Numbered from the stretch's first letter, positions 7,504-15,870 are shown. The stretch: 56,839 bases of DNA from Paludibacteraceae bacterium (GCA_024401565.1 JAKSKU010000015.1:1-56839), one strand, 5' to 3'. The notes: generated by a model from the sequence alone, not told the origin. Numbers and translations: made by a program.

Positions 7504-7758
7504 ATGGAAGCAGTCACAAGAAAACAAACAGCTTTTCGTTTGAGTGAAAAGCTCCTTGCAGATTTGAAAATTCAAGCCCAGCGATGCAATCGTAGTTTGA
7601 ACAATTATGTAGAAAGTCTTTTAATAGAAGCTTTATATAATACGCCTAACGAAGAGACTAAGCAAGCCATAGAAGAAACGAGAAAAGGCAAACATGCTGG
7701 CACTCTTAACATGAGTAGTTTTGACAATTTCCTTAATAGTATTGACGAAGCAGAATGA
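7504..7758 (+). CDS. Ribbon-helix-helix antitoxin (RelB/DinJ-like)
   Basis: An 84-aa protein. Residues ~8-45 (KQTAFRLSEKLLADLKIQAQ, then RSLNNYVESLLIEAL) form an Arc/CopG ribbon-helix-helix DNA-binding fold. The C-terminal half (EETKQAIEETRKGKHAGTL, then SSFDNFLNSI) resembles the toxin-neutralising tail of Bacteroidota antitoxins paired with YafQ/YoeB toxins. The stop codon overlaps the ATG of the following toxin gene by ATGA, the normal layout of such pairs, but that toxin is broken. The gene is intact and may still repress its own promoter. A copy of the AGCGG hairpin ends the unit. Confidence 0.8.
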   Translation: MEAVTRKQTAFRLSEKLLADLKIQAQRCNRSLNNYVESLLIEALYNTPNEETKQAIEETRKGKHAGTLNMSSFDNFLNSIDEAE

Positions 7759-7899
7759 AGGAGGTCCGCTATTCCACGAAAGCAAAAAAGATCTAAAAAA
7801 ATACCGCAATGATCTTGATAAAATTTTCTTCTAATATGGATAGACACAGATGCAATTTATGTTGAACGAGTAGGAAGCCATTCAGAATTGTTCAAATAG
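7755..7899 (+). pseudogene. YafQ/RelE-like toxin, frameshifted and internally deleted
   Basis: Begins MKEVRYSTKAKK in the frame starting at 7755. One missing A in a six-A run near 7785-7792 breaks the frame; in the next frame it continues DLKKYRNDLDKIFF and stops. A later segment reads WIDTDAIYVERVGSHSELFK up to a stop at 7897-7899, the typical C-terminus of YafQ toxins including the GTH/GSH histidine. The middle of the protein (~45 residues) is absent. The toxin is dead while its antitoxin remains open. Confidence 0.75.
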
Positions 7900-7926
7900 G
7901 CAATAGGGTTAGAACCCCAATACCAT

Positions 7927-7962
7927 AGCGGGATGCAGAAAAACTGTGTTCCGCTTTTTTTT
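7927..7962 (+). terminator. AGCGG-type hairpin terminator, copy 3 of 3
   Basis: Same stem and AAAAA loop as at 7392-7420, followed by eight T residues. It ends the antitoxin/dead-toxin unit. Confidence 0.78.
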
Positions 7963-8053
7963 GTGATTTTTTCAGAAGTCTATGCCCGAATTTGGCACAC
8001 TCATGCTCTATTTTTGTGTAAAATTTACAATAGCAAATTAAATAGAGGTGAGT

Positions 8054-8488
8054 ATGGCACAGATTCAAATTATCAAAAATGCTTTTTATCCGATCAACAG
8101 CAAAAGAATCCAACTACCAGAATGTCATATAAAAGCATACGTGGATTCATGCTGTTATGAGTTTCAGGAGACTGACACCGACACAAAACTAATGCATCTC
8201 CTTTACGTAACAGACAAAGGGTTCGACGTCGTCGCAAAAATCAAAGATTTTCTTAAAAGCCATGAATACGTGAGCGAAGAAAGCGTCAAGATCACATTGG
8301 CAGATTTCATTGCAGAGATGAGATATCCAGGAGAAGATAAATATAGTGTGATTGACAGGATATACACCTCGGAATACATCGCCGAGTATTGGAGTCTTGA
8401 CGACATCTATGAAATTCTAATGATTGAGATACGAAAAAATTTCTCATACACAGAGGACAATACCTATATAGAATTCTCAAGAAGGTAA
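8054..8488 (+). CDS. Unknown protein between the TA remnants and mcrBC
   Basis: A 144-aa acidic soluble protein with no signal peptide or membrane segment. I chose the ATG at 8054; an in-frame GTG two codons upstream (8048) is the alternative. AGAGGTG just before is a moderate ribosome-binding match. The sequence is mixed alpha/beta in look, with SEESVKITLADFIAEMRYPG and SLDDIYEILMIEIRKNFSY as likely helices. I recognise no family. The position beside an intact McrBC system, and separation from mcrB by only ~140 nt of repeat DNA, suggests an accessory or defence-related gene; this is inference from context. Confidence 0.6.
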   Translation: MAQIQIIKNAFYPINSKRIQLPECHIKAYVDSCCYEFQETDTDTKLMHLLYVTDKGFDVVAKIKDFLKSHEYVSEESVKITLADFIAEMRYPGEDKYSVIDRIYTSEYIAEYWSLDDIYEILMIEIRKNFSYTEDNTYIEFSRR

Positions 8489-8500
8489 ACAAAGGTCAAT

Positions 8501-8560
8501 GGGAAGAACGAAAAATTTCCGGAAAATTGTTCGAAAAATTGATGCTGAGGAACATGGGGA
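8501..8560 (+). repeat. Divergent GGAACGTAAAATTT-type repeat
   Basis: GGGAAGAACGAAAAATTTCC, then GTTCGAAAAATTGATG and GAGGAACATGGGG. It lies left of mcrBC, with inverted relatives to the right at 11891-11935 and 12300-12326. Confidence 0.5.
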
Positions 8561-8626
8561 ATAATTTTAGAAGAAAAGAATTTGATTGTAAATTTGTGGA
8601 TGTAAAAGCAATTTCAAAACCATAAT

Positions 8627-10225
8627 ATGAGAATCTGGAAACTATCACACGGGAAAGACATATCGGACGATTTGTATAGGGATGCATTAAGTCAAAAAAA
8701 AGTTTGGGTTCATAAAGATACTTTGGCAAAAGCACAAAGTTCAATCACACAAGGAGACAATTTCACAAAAATAGCGAAAGAAGGAGATATCTTTTATTTA
8801 TGTAGAGGGAATAGTCATATCGTTTTAGTTGGATGTTTTAAGACTAAATGCCACATCCAAAATGATGGATGGGCATATAGGAATTATGATATTCTTTTTG
8901 AGGCAAAAGTGAATCAAGGATACAACAACGACAAACATTGGTGGACTCCAAACGATAACTCTACATTTATCGAAATAAATTCAAAAGACCAACAATCTTT
9001 TGAACAACTAATTCTAAAGCCATTTTTTAATGTCACTTTACTTGATGTAGAAAAAAAACTATCACTTGTCTTAAACACTAAAAAAATGGAACAATATAAA
9101 AAACTTTTAGAAACCAACCACAACCTTATCCTTACCGGTGCTCCAGGAACAGGAAAAACATATTTGGCCAAAGAGATTGCCAAGGTGATGGGATGTAGTG
9201 ATGATGAAATTGGTTTTGTTCAGTTTCATCCTTCTTATGACTATACCGACTTTGTGGAAGGACTTCGCCCAATCCAAGACGATAATGGAACGGTAGGATT
9301 TGAAAGAAAAGACGGAGTTTTCAAAGAGTTTTGCAAGAAAGCATTAAATTCTTCCGTCAAGCATACATTTTACTCTTTGACGAAGAAATTAGAAAATGGA
9401 TACATTTTGAAATTATTGGGTGGAGCAGATGCAAACATCATTTACAAAGATGGATTAATCAAAGCAGATGAAAAGGACTCAAAAGAATATCCTTATACAA
9501 TCGAATGTTCGAAAATAGAAACTCTTATGAATAAATGTAAAGGAGAATCAATAAGCGGACTTAATAAGATTAAGGAAAATATACATCTAAGCAATGATAA
9601 AGAGGCATCGTACTATTGGGCAGTTTATGATTATATAAGAAATAACATCAACCCATTCGTCTTCATCATAGACGAAATCAATCGTGGTGAAATTTCAAAG
9701 ATTTTTGGCGAATTATTCTTTTCTATAGATCCTGGCTATCGTGGTGTTGATGAAAATGGCAAACCCAAAGGTCTTGTAAAAACACAATATCAGAACCTTA
9801 TTGATGAAGATGACGAGTTCTATGGAGGCTTCTTTATTCCAGAAAACGTTTACATCATCGGTACAATGAATGACATCGACCGTAGTGTTGAGAGTATGGA
9901 TTTTGCGTTCCGTCGTAGATTTGCATTCAAGGAAATCAAGGCAGATGAAAATGTCGGAATGTTAGACAATTTGGATGCATCAGTTAAAGACAAAGCAATA
10001 AACCGTATGAAGAATCTTAACAATGCAATAAGCCAAATCGAAAGTCTATCCTCTGCATATCATATCGGAGGCAGTTATTTCTTGAAGTTGAAGAATTACG
10101 GTGATAATTTTGAAGACTTGTGGAATTATCATATTGAAGGACTATTGCGTGAATATTTGCGAGGCAATCCAGAGATTGAAAAACAGATTTCGGATTTGAA
10201 AACAGCATACGATAACGAGGACTAA
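8627..10225 (+). CDS. mcrB: McrB-type AAA+ GTPase of a type IV restriction system
   Basis: A 532-aa protein. Residues 1-145 form an N-terminal domain whose pattern (WVHKDT ... GDIFYLCRGNSHIVLVGCF) resembles EVE/PUA-like modified-base readers; that assignment is tentative. The AAA+ core has Walker A GAPGTGKTYLAKEIAKVMG (about 171), the McrB-typical FVQFHPSYDYTDFVEGL, Walker B FVFIIDEINRGEISKIFGEL (about 345) and IGTMNDIDRSVESMDFAF with the arginine-rich RRRF (about 411). McrB uses nucleotide hydrolysis to move along DNA bearing modified cytosines and drives the nuclease McrC, encoded 1 nt downstream. The gene is more AT-rich than its core-genome neighbours, in line with acquisition. Confidence 0.92.
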   Translation: MRIWKLSHGKDISDDLYRDALSQKKVWVHKDTLAKAQSSITQGDNFTKIAKEGDIFYLCRGNSHIVLVGCFKTKCHIQNDGWAYRNYDILFEAKVNQGYNNDKHWWTPNDNSTFIEINSKDQQSFEQLILKPFFNVTLLDVEKKLSLVLNTKKMEQYKKLLETNHNLILTGAPGTGKTYLAKEIAKVMGCSDDEIGFVQFHPSYDYTDFVEGLRPIQDDNGTVGFERKDGVFKEFCKKALNSSVKHTFYSLTKKLENGYILKLLGGADANIIYKDGLIKADEKDSKEYPYTIECSKIETLMNKCKGESISGLNKIKENIHLSNDKEASYYWAVYDYIRNNINPFVFIIDEINRGEISKIFGELFFSIDPGYRGVDENGKPKGLVKTQYQNLIDEDDEFYGGFFIPENVYIIGTMNDIDRSVESMDFAFRRRFAFKEIKADENVGMLDNLDASVKDKAINRMKNLNNAISQIESLSSAYHIGGSYFLKLKNYGDNFEDLWNYHIEGLLREYLRGNPEIEKQISDLKTAYDNED

Positions 10226-10226
10226 G

Positions 10227-11582
10227 ATGTCACATCTGAAAATAACGGATAATCACGACTGGATAGAACTAACTCGAGTAAATGGCTACGAGAAAGATCT
10301 TGATTTTGACAATTTGAAAAAAATTGCAAATATCAGGATTGATTCCTTGTCGATTGATGACAATCAAAATCTTTTGGTCTTTCCTAACGATATCAACAAA
10401 TATGGAGACAAAATAAGTGAAAGTTGTATTTTGTCGTTGTATGACAATAAAATTAAAACAGGAAATATCATGGGATTTGTTGGTGTCAATGAAACCCAAT
10501 TGACCATCAGTTCTCGCTTCGATGAAAATGGAAATGATTATTTTATGCACTATATGTTGCAACGGGTGTTTTCTATCAATTTGTTTGATATGAAACACTC
10601 CACAAGTGCAGATCCTATTTTCGATTTTCTTATTTACTTGTTTCCTTACTACCTAAAAAAAGCATTAGCACAAGGTATATTCAAGAAATATAAGCGATTT
10701 GAACATAATGACGCTAATGTTAGAGGAACGATAAATGTAAATGAACACATTCGCAAAAACATTCCATTTCGTGGCACTGTAGCTTATACTACTCGTGAGC
10801 ATAGTTACGATAATGAAATCACGCAGCTTATACGACATACAATAGAATATATTCACCAAAAGGAGGCAGGAAAGACCATATTATATAATGATGCAGAGAC
10901 AAAAAATTGCGTTTCACAGATAATTATGGCAACACAATCATATAGTAGCCAAAAACGCAATCAAGTAATCAATCAAAATCTTCGTCCTGTCAGACATCCA
11001 TATTACTCAGAATATACAACTCTTCAAAAAATCTGTTTGCAGATTCTTCGACATGAGACTATCAAGTTTGGTTCGGAGAAAGATCAGGTTTATGGTGTTC
11101 TATTCGATGGTGCTTGGTTGTGGGAAGAATATTTATATACAATTCTCAAGAATTACGAATTCAAACATCCTCAGAATAAAATTAATGAGGGAGGCATAAG
11201 GATGTTCTTAAAACCCGACAATGTGGATGATTATAATGATGGAGAAGAAGATTTCAATAAATGCTATCGAAAGTTATATCCTGACTTTTATAATGAGACA
11301 AATAAAATCATTCTTGATGCAAAATATAAACGTTTAGAGAGGAACGTTGGCAGAGAAGATCTCTATCAAGTTGTGACCTATATGCATTGTATGGAGTATA
11401 AACTGGGAGGATATATTTACCCTGCGAACAACGATTGTCAAATGCGCAAATATGAATTAGCAGGTTTGGGAGGAACTATTAAGGTAATTCCGCTACATAT
11501 ACCTCAAGCAAAAAATAATTGGGGTGATTTTGTTGGTGATATGAAATCCTACGAAGATGATTTCATAAAACAATTACAATAA
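10227..11582 (+). CDS. mcrC: McrC nuclease subunit of a type IV restriction system
   Basis: A 451-aa protein directly after mcrB. The N-terminal part forms the McrB-contacting region. The C-terminal part holds the PD-(D/E)xK nuclease site: YPDFYNETNKIILDAKYKR (about 350-370), with the D and D-A-K catalytic residues present, and EDLYQVVTYMHCMEYKLGG as the following helix. Length is normal and no frameshift is seen. McrC cuts DNA when several McrBC complexes meet on a modified target. The pair appears complete and functional, unlike the toxin-antitoxin genes to its left. Confidence 0.92.
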   Translation: MSHLKITDNHDWIELTRVNGYEKDLDFDNLKKIANIRIDSLSIDDNQNLLVFPNDINKYGDKISESCILSLYDNKIKTGNIMGFVGVNETQLTISSRFDENGNDYFMHYMLQRVFSINLFDMKHSTSADPIFDFLIYLFPYYLKKALAQGIFKKYKRFEHNDANVRGTINVNEHIRKNIPFRGTVAYTTREHSYDNEITQLIRHTIEYIHQKEAGKTILYNDAETKNCVSQIIMATQSYSSQKRNQVINQNLRPVRHPYYSEYTTLQKICLQILRHETIKFGSEKDQVYGVLFDGAWLWEEYLYTILKNYEFKHPQNKINEGGIRMFLKPDNVDDYNDGEEDFNKCYRKLYPDFYNETNKIILDAKYKRLERNVGREDLYQVVTYMHCMEYKLGGYIYPANNDCQMRKYELAGLGGTIKVIPLHIPQAKNNWGDFVGDMKSYEDDFIKQLQ

Positions 11583-11585
11583 ATA

Positions 11586-11640
11586 TGCTCGCCCTTACGG
11601 GCTCGCACAAGTGCATTGGGGTTGGCGACAATCCTCATTT
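11586..11640 (+). repeat. CATTGGGGTT dispersed repeat
   Basis: GCTCGCCCTTACGGGCTCGC forms a small hairpin, followed by GTGCATTGGGGTTGGCGACA and ATCCTCATTT. Member of the family at 3990-4045 and 20008-20072, missing the GGGCGTTCCGCCC segment. Confidence 0.6.
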
Positions 11641-11741
11641 TCTACCGACATTCAATCCCTAACGGGATAATATAAATATTCCCTCTGCATAAAATAGGAA
11701 CACGCCTTTAGGCGTTAAATGTTGGTAGAAATGCAAACGCC

Positions 11742-11818
11742 ACCGACCGTGGGAAACGGTCGGTTTATTCAATAGTCTACGGTTTGCCATTGCTGCAAGA
11801 CAATGGCATAACCGTAGG
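11742..11818 (+). repeat. Double hairpin repeat ACGGTCGG + CTACGG
   Basis: First hairpin CCGACCGT/ACGGTCGG (11743-11763); second CTACGGTT/AACCGTAG (11777-11817) with inner stem GCCATTG/CAATGGC. The same two hairpins in the same order occur at 56543-56617. The second hairpin alone occurs as the relA terminator (6417-6470). Confidence 0.7.
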
Positions 11819-12064
11819 TAATTAATGGCAATCCATTTTCACACCACCATTTGCGGTAGCGTACATCCGTCAAATCCGAACAATCCGTGATCAAAAATTT
11901 TACGAATCATTTCACGAAAATTTTCCGTTCCCATTGAAATGAATTCATGATTCAATTCGTGGTCAATTCATGATAATTCATGTTTCCATTTAATTCGCGA
12001 CAGCGAAAATCCGTTAAATCCGTGCGATCCGTGTTCGCAAATTTTACGTTAATCAATTGTTATT

Positions 12065-12160
12065 GCCCCTTCAGGGCGTATAATGGCACGGGGCATCGCA
12101 GACCCAGGGTGTCGCTGTGCTTTGCCCTGGGCTGATATGTTTATCCCTTTCAGGGAAACG
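12065..12160 (+). repeat. CCCTTCAGGGC / CCCAGGGTGTCGCTG repeat
   Basis: CCCCTTCAGGGC, then CCCAGGG (12103-12109) pairing with CCCTGGG (12125-12131), then CCCTTTCAGGG. This composite string is frequent between genes in Bacteroidota and some other phyla. Function unknown. Confidence 0.5.
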
Positions 12161-12320
12161 AAATAGCCATCTCATTACCGTGGAAACGGTTATCAAACCA
12201 GCCCATGGTTGACCAACGTCGAAGACGGTGATCTACCGTGGGGCAGTAATCGTTGGGTTGCACCATACGCTGGGAGATATCACGCCATTGGTTTATCGCA
12301 TTCAAATTTTACGTTCCCAA

Positions 12321-12352
12321 ACAAAAAAGACGGGGACATGCCCCGTCTCTAC
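12321..12352 (-). terminator. Terminator of the bactofilin operon
   Basis: On the minus strand GTAGAGACGGGGCATGTCCC, then CGTCTTTTTTG: an 8-bp stem AGACGGGG/CCCCGTCT with a T run, 24 nt after the bactofilin stop. It belongs to the GTAGAGACG hairpin family. Confidence 0.75.
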
Positions 12353-12375
12353 AATATAACCGTCTCTTAAACGGA

Positions 12376-12753
12376 TTATTTCTTAATCTGCGGATTCTGA
12401 ATCTGAGGATTTGCCGAGTTCATATCACATGTTCCTGTGAACTTAGCGTTTGGCTCAACTGACAATATCTTTGTCTTGATCTCTCCCTCAACTTTTGAAG
12501 TTGCCTTTAAACTAAGAGTTTCATTAACGATAAGTTTTCCTGTAAACTTACCAAGGATCTCCGCATTATCACACTCCAATGTGCCTTCCATAGCACCGTT
12601 CTGACCAATGATGACCTTTCCCTTACACTTCAAAGTACCGTTGATAGAACCATCCAAACGGAAGTTTGTGCTAGAAGTGATGTCTCCTGTCATCTTTGTT
12701 CCAGCCGCAATCAAATTGTAGGTGGAATTCTGGTTTTCATTTTCCTTTGACAT
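12376..12753 (-). CDS. Bactofilin (polymer-forming cytoskeletal protein)
   Basis: A 125-aa protein. The core (about 15-110) is a bactofilin beta-helix with hexapeptide-like turns: GTKMTGDITSSTNFRLDGSI, GTLKCKGKVIIGQNGAMEG, and later GEIKTKILSVEPNAKFTG. The ends are short and polar, as in the family. Bactofilins polymerise without nucleotide and act as scaffolds for cell-wall or envelope machinery. It is the last gene of the yicC-gmk-nadD-pheS operon, 26 nt after pheS, and is closed by the hairpin at 12321-12352. Confidence 0.88.
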   Translation of the reverse strand: MSKENENQNSTYNLIAAGTKMTGDITSSTNFRLDGSINGTLKCKGKVIIGQNGAMEGTLECDNAEILGKFTGKLIVNETLSLKATSKVEGEIKTKILSVEPNAKFTGTCDMNSANPQIQNPQIKK

Positions 12754-12779
12754 AAATCTTGTTGTTTTATTTTTGCTGA

Positions 12780-13799
12780 TTAAAATGCTGACTTAAACTG
12801 ATCCAAGAATCTTACGTCGTTCTCTGAGAACATACGCAAATCCTTGACTCTGTACTTCAAGTTTGTGATACGCTCTACTCCCAATCCGAACGCATATCCT
12901 GAATATACCTTGCTGTCGATGCCACATGCCTCAAGCACTGCTGGGTCTACCATACCACAACCAAGGATCTCTACCCATCCTGTGTTCTTGCAGAATGCGC
13001 AACCTTCGCCTCCACAGATGTTGCATGAGATATCCATCTCTGCGCTTGGCTCTGTGAATGGGAAGTATGACGGACGCAAACGAATCTGTGTCTGCTCGCC
13101 AAACATCTCCTTAGCGAAATATAGCAACGCTTGCTTCAAGTCGGCAAACGAAATATTCTTGTCGATATACAATCCCTCCACCTGGTGGAAGAAACAGTGT
13201 GCACGGTATGAGATCGCCTCATTACGGTATACACGTCCTGGGCAAAGCACACGGATAGGCGGCTGCTGGCTTGTCATCACACGGCTCTGCACTGATGATG
13301 TGTGTGTACGTAGCAATACGTCTGGCTCACGTGTGATGAAGAAAGTGTCCTGCATATCACGCGCAGGATGCTCTGGCGGGAAATTAAGTGCTGAGAACAC
13401 ATGCCAGTCGTCCTCAACCTCTGGTCCCTCAGCGATAGAGAATCCAATACGTGAGAAGATATCTACGATTTCATTCTTTACAAGTGAAAGTGGATGACGT
13501 GTACCCACCTCGATAGGATCTGGTGTGCGTGTCACATCTGGAGCGTCCGCCTTTGCCTGCTGAGCATCAAACTCTGCCTTCATTTCAGCGATGCGCTCAG
13601 TTGCCTTTGTCTTCAACTCGTTCAACAGACCTCCGATCTCTCTCTTCTGCTCGGCTGCCACGTTTTTGAAATCATTGAACAAAGATGAAATCTCTCCCTT
13701 TTTGCTCAAATATTTGATTCTAAGTGCCTCCAACTGATCAGCGTTCTCAGCTGACATTTTGGAAACCTCCTCAAGAAGTTCACTTATTCTATCTTTCAT
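12780..13799 (-). CDS. pheS: Phenylalanine-tRNA ligase alpha subunit
   Basis: A 339-aa class II aminoacyl-tRNA synthetase subunit. Residues 1-90 form the tRNA-binding coiled coil (MKDRISELLEEVSKMSAEN). The catalytic part has motif 2 GRVYRNEAISYRAHCFFHQV (about 185-205) and motif 3 AFGLGVERITNLKY near the end. It charges tRNA-Phe together with PheT, which is not in this window, so the two subunit genes are separated as in many Bacteroidota. It follows nadD by 2 nt. Confidence 0.96.
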   Translation of the reverse strand: MKDRISELLEEVSKMSAENADQLEALRIKYLSKKGEISSLFNDFKNVAAEQKREIGGLLNELKTKATERIAEMKAEFDAQQAKADAPDVTRTPDPIEVGTRHPLSLVKNEIVDIFSRIGFSIAEGPEVEDDWHVFSALNFPPEHPARDMQDTFFITREPDVLLRTHTSSVQSRVMTSQQPPIRVLCPGRVYRNEAISYRAHCFFHQVEGLYIDKNISFADLKQALLYFAKEMFGEQTQIRLRPSYFPFTEPSAEMDISCNICGGEGCAFCKNTGWVEILGCGMVDPAVLEACGIDSKVYSGYAFGLGVERITNLKYRVKDLRMFSENDVRFLDQFKSAF

Positions 13800-13801
13800 T
13801 T

Positions 13802-14380
13802 TTATTCTATATTTTTCAATTTTCTAACCTCTTTGCAAACATCCTCGTAGATGCCTCCGGGCAAGAAGAATCTTACGTCTTTGCCCTTCTCTACCGATTC
13901 TCTGATGAATGTAGACGACACTTCTATTATCGGTGTCGCTATTCTGCTCATATTATTGTATGGCAACTCATCTGTGTATCCGCGACGTGGATATACCATG
14001 ACGTGGTACTTTTCGAGAATCTTGTCGTAATTGCGCCACTTGTCGAATACCTCCACATTATCGGCACCCATAAGCAATATATATTCGTGCTCCGGATGCT
14101 GACGCTGCAAATACTCTAGAGTGTCGTATGTGTAAGACGGAATCGGAAGTCCAAACTCAACGTCTGACACCTCAATCTTACTGTATCCTTCCACTGCTTT
14201 ACAAAGCATATTCAATCTCACTTCGTTCGGCAGCAATGTATTGCCTGCTTTCAACGGATTCAATGGAGACACAACCATCACCACCTTGTCTACCCCACCA
14301 TACTCCGCCACATAGTTTGCCAATGCAACATGGCCGATATGAACAGGGTTGAACGATCCGAAAAACAGCGCAATTCTCAT
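13802..14380 (-). CDS. nadD: Nicotinate-nucleotide adenylyltransferase
   Basis: A 192-aa enzyme that joins nicotinate mononucleotide and ATP to deamido-NAD in NAD synthesis. Residues 6-22 are FFGSFNPVHIGHVALAN with the HxGH nucleotidyltransferase motif; the C-terminal SSTFIRES is the second ATP motif. Length is normal. It lies 10 nt after gmk and 2 nt before pheS in one operon. Confidence 0.95.
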   Translation of the reverse strand: MRIALFFGSFNPVHIGHVALANYVAEYGGVDKVVMVVSPLNPLKAGNTLLPNEVRLNMLCKAVEGYSKIEVSDVEFGLPIPSYTYDTLEYLQRQHPEHEYILLMGADNVEVFDKWRNYDKILEKYHVMVYPRRGYTDELPYNNMSRIATPIIEVSSTFIRESVEKGKDVRFFLPGGIYEDVCKEVRKLKNIE

Positions 14381-14390
14381 CGTCTTATTA

Positions 14391-14966
14391 TTATGCCTCC
14401 AAGTATTCCAAGATAACTTTCTCGATATCTTCTTTTGCCTTCTCCAAATCGTCGTTCACAACGATCTTGTCGAACTTGTCAGCAAATGTCAACTCGAAAG
14501 AAGCACGCTCAATACGTTTCTCTATCACCTCTGGAGCATCAGTGGCTCTACCAATAAGTCGCTCTCTCAATGCCTCGATGCTTGGTGGCTGAATAAACAC
14601 TGACAATGCTCTATCCCCGTAGAACTTCTTGATGTTGACTCCTCCCTTAACGTCTACATCGAATAGAGCTACCTTTCCTGCGTTTACTATTCTTTCTACC
14701 TCACTCTTCAATGTGCCGTAGAACTTATCTGTGTAGACCTCCTCATACTCAAGGAACTCATCGTTGGCAATCTTCTGCTTGAACTCCTCCGGTGTAAGGA
14801 AATAATACTCCACTCCATTCTGCTCTGTGCCTCTTGGAGCACGGCTTGTGGCTGAGATAGAAAACTCAAACACATCCATCTTGCTCATCATATAGTTGAT
14901 AAGCGTGCTCTTGCCCGAGCCAGACGGTGCAGAGAATATAATGATTTTATCTTTCTTCATACTCAT
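14391..14966 (-). CDS. gmk: Guanylate kinase
   Basis: A 191-aa enzyme phosphorylating GMP to GDP. Walker A is FSAPSGSGKSTLINYMM (about 11-27); TSRAPRGTEQNGVEYYF is the GMP-binding segment and LFDVDVKGGVNIKK the Walker B-like region. Translation may begin at the first ATG (14966) or at the second, two codons later. It starts 3 nt after the yicC stop, suggesting translational coupling. Confidence 0.95.
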   Translation of the reverse strand: MSMKKDKIIIFSAPSGSGKSTLINYMMSKMDVFEFSISATSRAPRGTEQNGVEYYFLTPEEFKQKIANDEFLEYEEVYTDKFYGTLKSEVERIVNAGKVALFDVDVKGGVNIKKFYGDRALSVFIQPPSIEALRERLIGRATDAPEVIEKRIERASFELTFADKFDKIVVNDDLEKAKEDIEKVILEYLEA

Positions 14967-14969
14967 ATA

Positions 14970-15842
14970 TTATAGCACGTTAAGCACCTGCTCCTTGATC
15001 TGCTCCAACTCGTCTTTCATCTTCACCACGATCATCTGCATCTCAGCCTGGTTTGATTTCGATCCAAGTGTGTTGATCTCACGGCCCATCTCCTGAGCGA
15101 TAAATCCAAGTTTCTTACCAATACCCTCGTCTTTCATAGCCATAGTGTCGTAGAAAGCGTTGATATGGTGAGTAAGACGGTTCTTCTCCTCGCTGATATC
15201 CAATTTCTCGATGTAGAAGATCATCTCCTGCTCGAAACGGTTCTTATCGACCTCAACATTTAGAGAAGCAAGACTCTCACGAATTCTGTTCTTGATAGTC
15301 TCAACACGGCTTTTCTCGTATGGCTCGACACTAGCAAGCAAAGCTGAAATTGCCTCCAAATTCTTTACGAACACGTTCTTCAAAGAGACTCCCTCACACT
15401 TACGGTACTCGACGATCTTAACCAAAGCCTCCTCGACTACCTTCTTTGCAGCTTCCCATTCAGCCTCATCAATCTCGGCTAGCTCATTCTGCATAACGTC
15501 TGGCATACGAAGAAGAAGCGGCATCCAGTCGGCCGGTTCTGCCACGCCCAACTCACTTGCGGCTTCTGATATCTGACGCTTGTAAGATGCAAGCACCGAC
15601 TTGTTGATCTTATTTGATGACTCTGTGTCTTTCGACTCTACAAACAACATGAAATCCACTTTACCTCTCTGAAGTGAATTTCCAATCATCGTGCGCAACT
15701 CAATCTCTTTCTCTTTGTATACAGAGGGCATACGAACCGATAGGTCAAGCTGCTTGCTGTTGAGCGACTTGATCTCAACGATGAATCTTTTCTTTCCATA
15801 TTCACCGATTGCACGGCCGAACCCGGTCATCGACAATACCAT
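14970..15842 (-). CDS. YicC-family endoribonuclease
   Basis: A 290-aa protein starting MVLSMTGFGRAIGEYGKKR at the ATG at 15842. The open frame extends 40 codons further upstream, but that part is unlike the family, and a promoter box at 15871-15878 falls inside it. The N-terminal SMTGFGRA and the C-terminal segment GKKLGFIAQEMGREINTLGS are YicC/YloC signatures. Family members are stress-linked endoribonucleases. First gene of the operon yicC-gmk-nadD-pheS-bactofilin, divergent from tsaB. Confidence 0.9.
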   Translation of the reverse strand: MVLSMTGFGRAIGEYGKKRFIVEIKSLNSKQLDLSVRMPSVYKEKEIELRTMIGNSLQRGKVDFMLFVESKDTESSNKINKSVLASYKRQISEAASELGVAEPADWMPLLLRMPDVMQNELAEIDEAEWEAAKKVVEEALVKIVEYRKCEGVSLKNVFVKNLEAISALLASVEPYEKSRVETIKNRIRESLASLNVEVDKNRFEQEMIFYIEKLDISEEKNRLTHHINAFYDTMAMKDEGIGKKLGFIAQEMGREINTLGSKSNQAEMQMIVVKMKDELEQIKEQVLNVL

Positions 15843-15870
15843 AATCTCAATTTTTTCACTAAAATTAAGG

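Larger units (their letters stand above)
11583..12375. other. Repeat-packed intergenic region, no gene
   Basis: About 790 nt without a credible gene. From left: a CATTGGGGTT repeat (11586-11640); a CAATCCCTAACGGGATAAT string (11650-11668); CCTTTAGGCGTTAAA (11704-11718); a double hairpin (11742-11818); ATCCGTCAAATCCG/ATCCGTGATC strings (11862-11893) and the related AATCCGTTAAATCCGTGCG (12008-12026); inverted GGAACGTAAAATTT blocks; a CCAGGGTGTCGCTG/GCCCTGGG hairpin set (12065-12160); an ACCGTGGAAACGGT hairpin (12177-12190); and the bactofilin terminator. These string types are common in Bacteroidota intergenic DNA. Confidence 0.65.

Noticed and set aside
7130-7962. Integron attC sites at the three AGCGG hairpins
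   Set aside because: No GTTRRRY-type core sites, simple perfect stems, T runs typical of terminators, and no integrase in the window.
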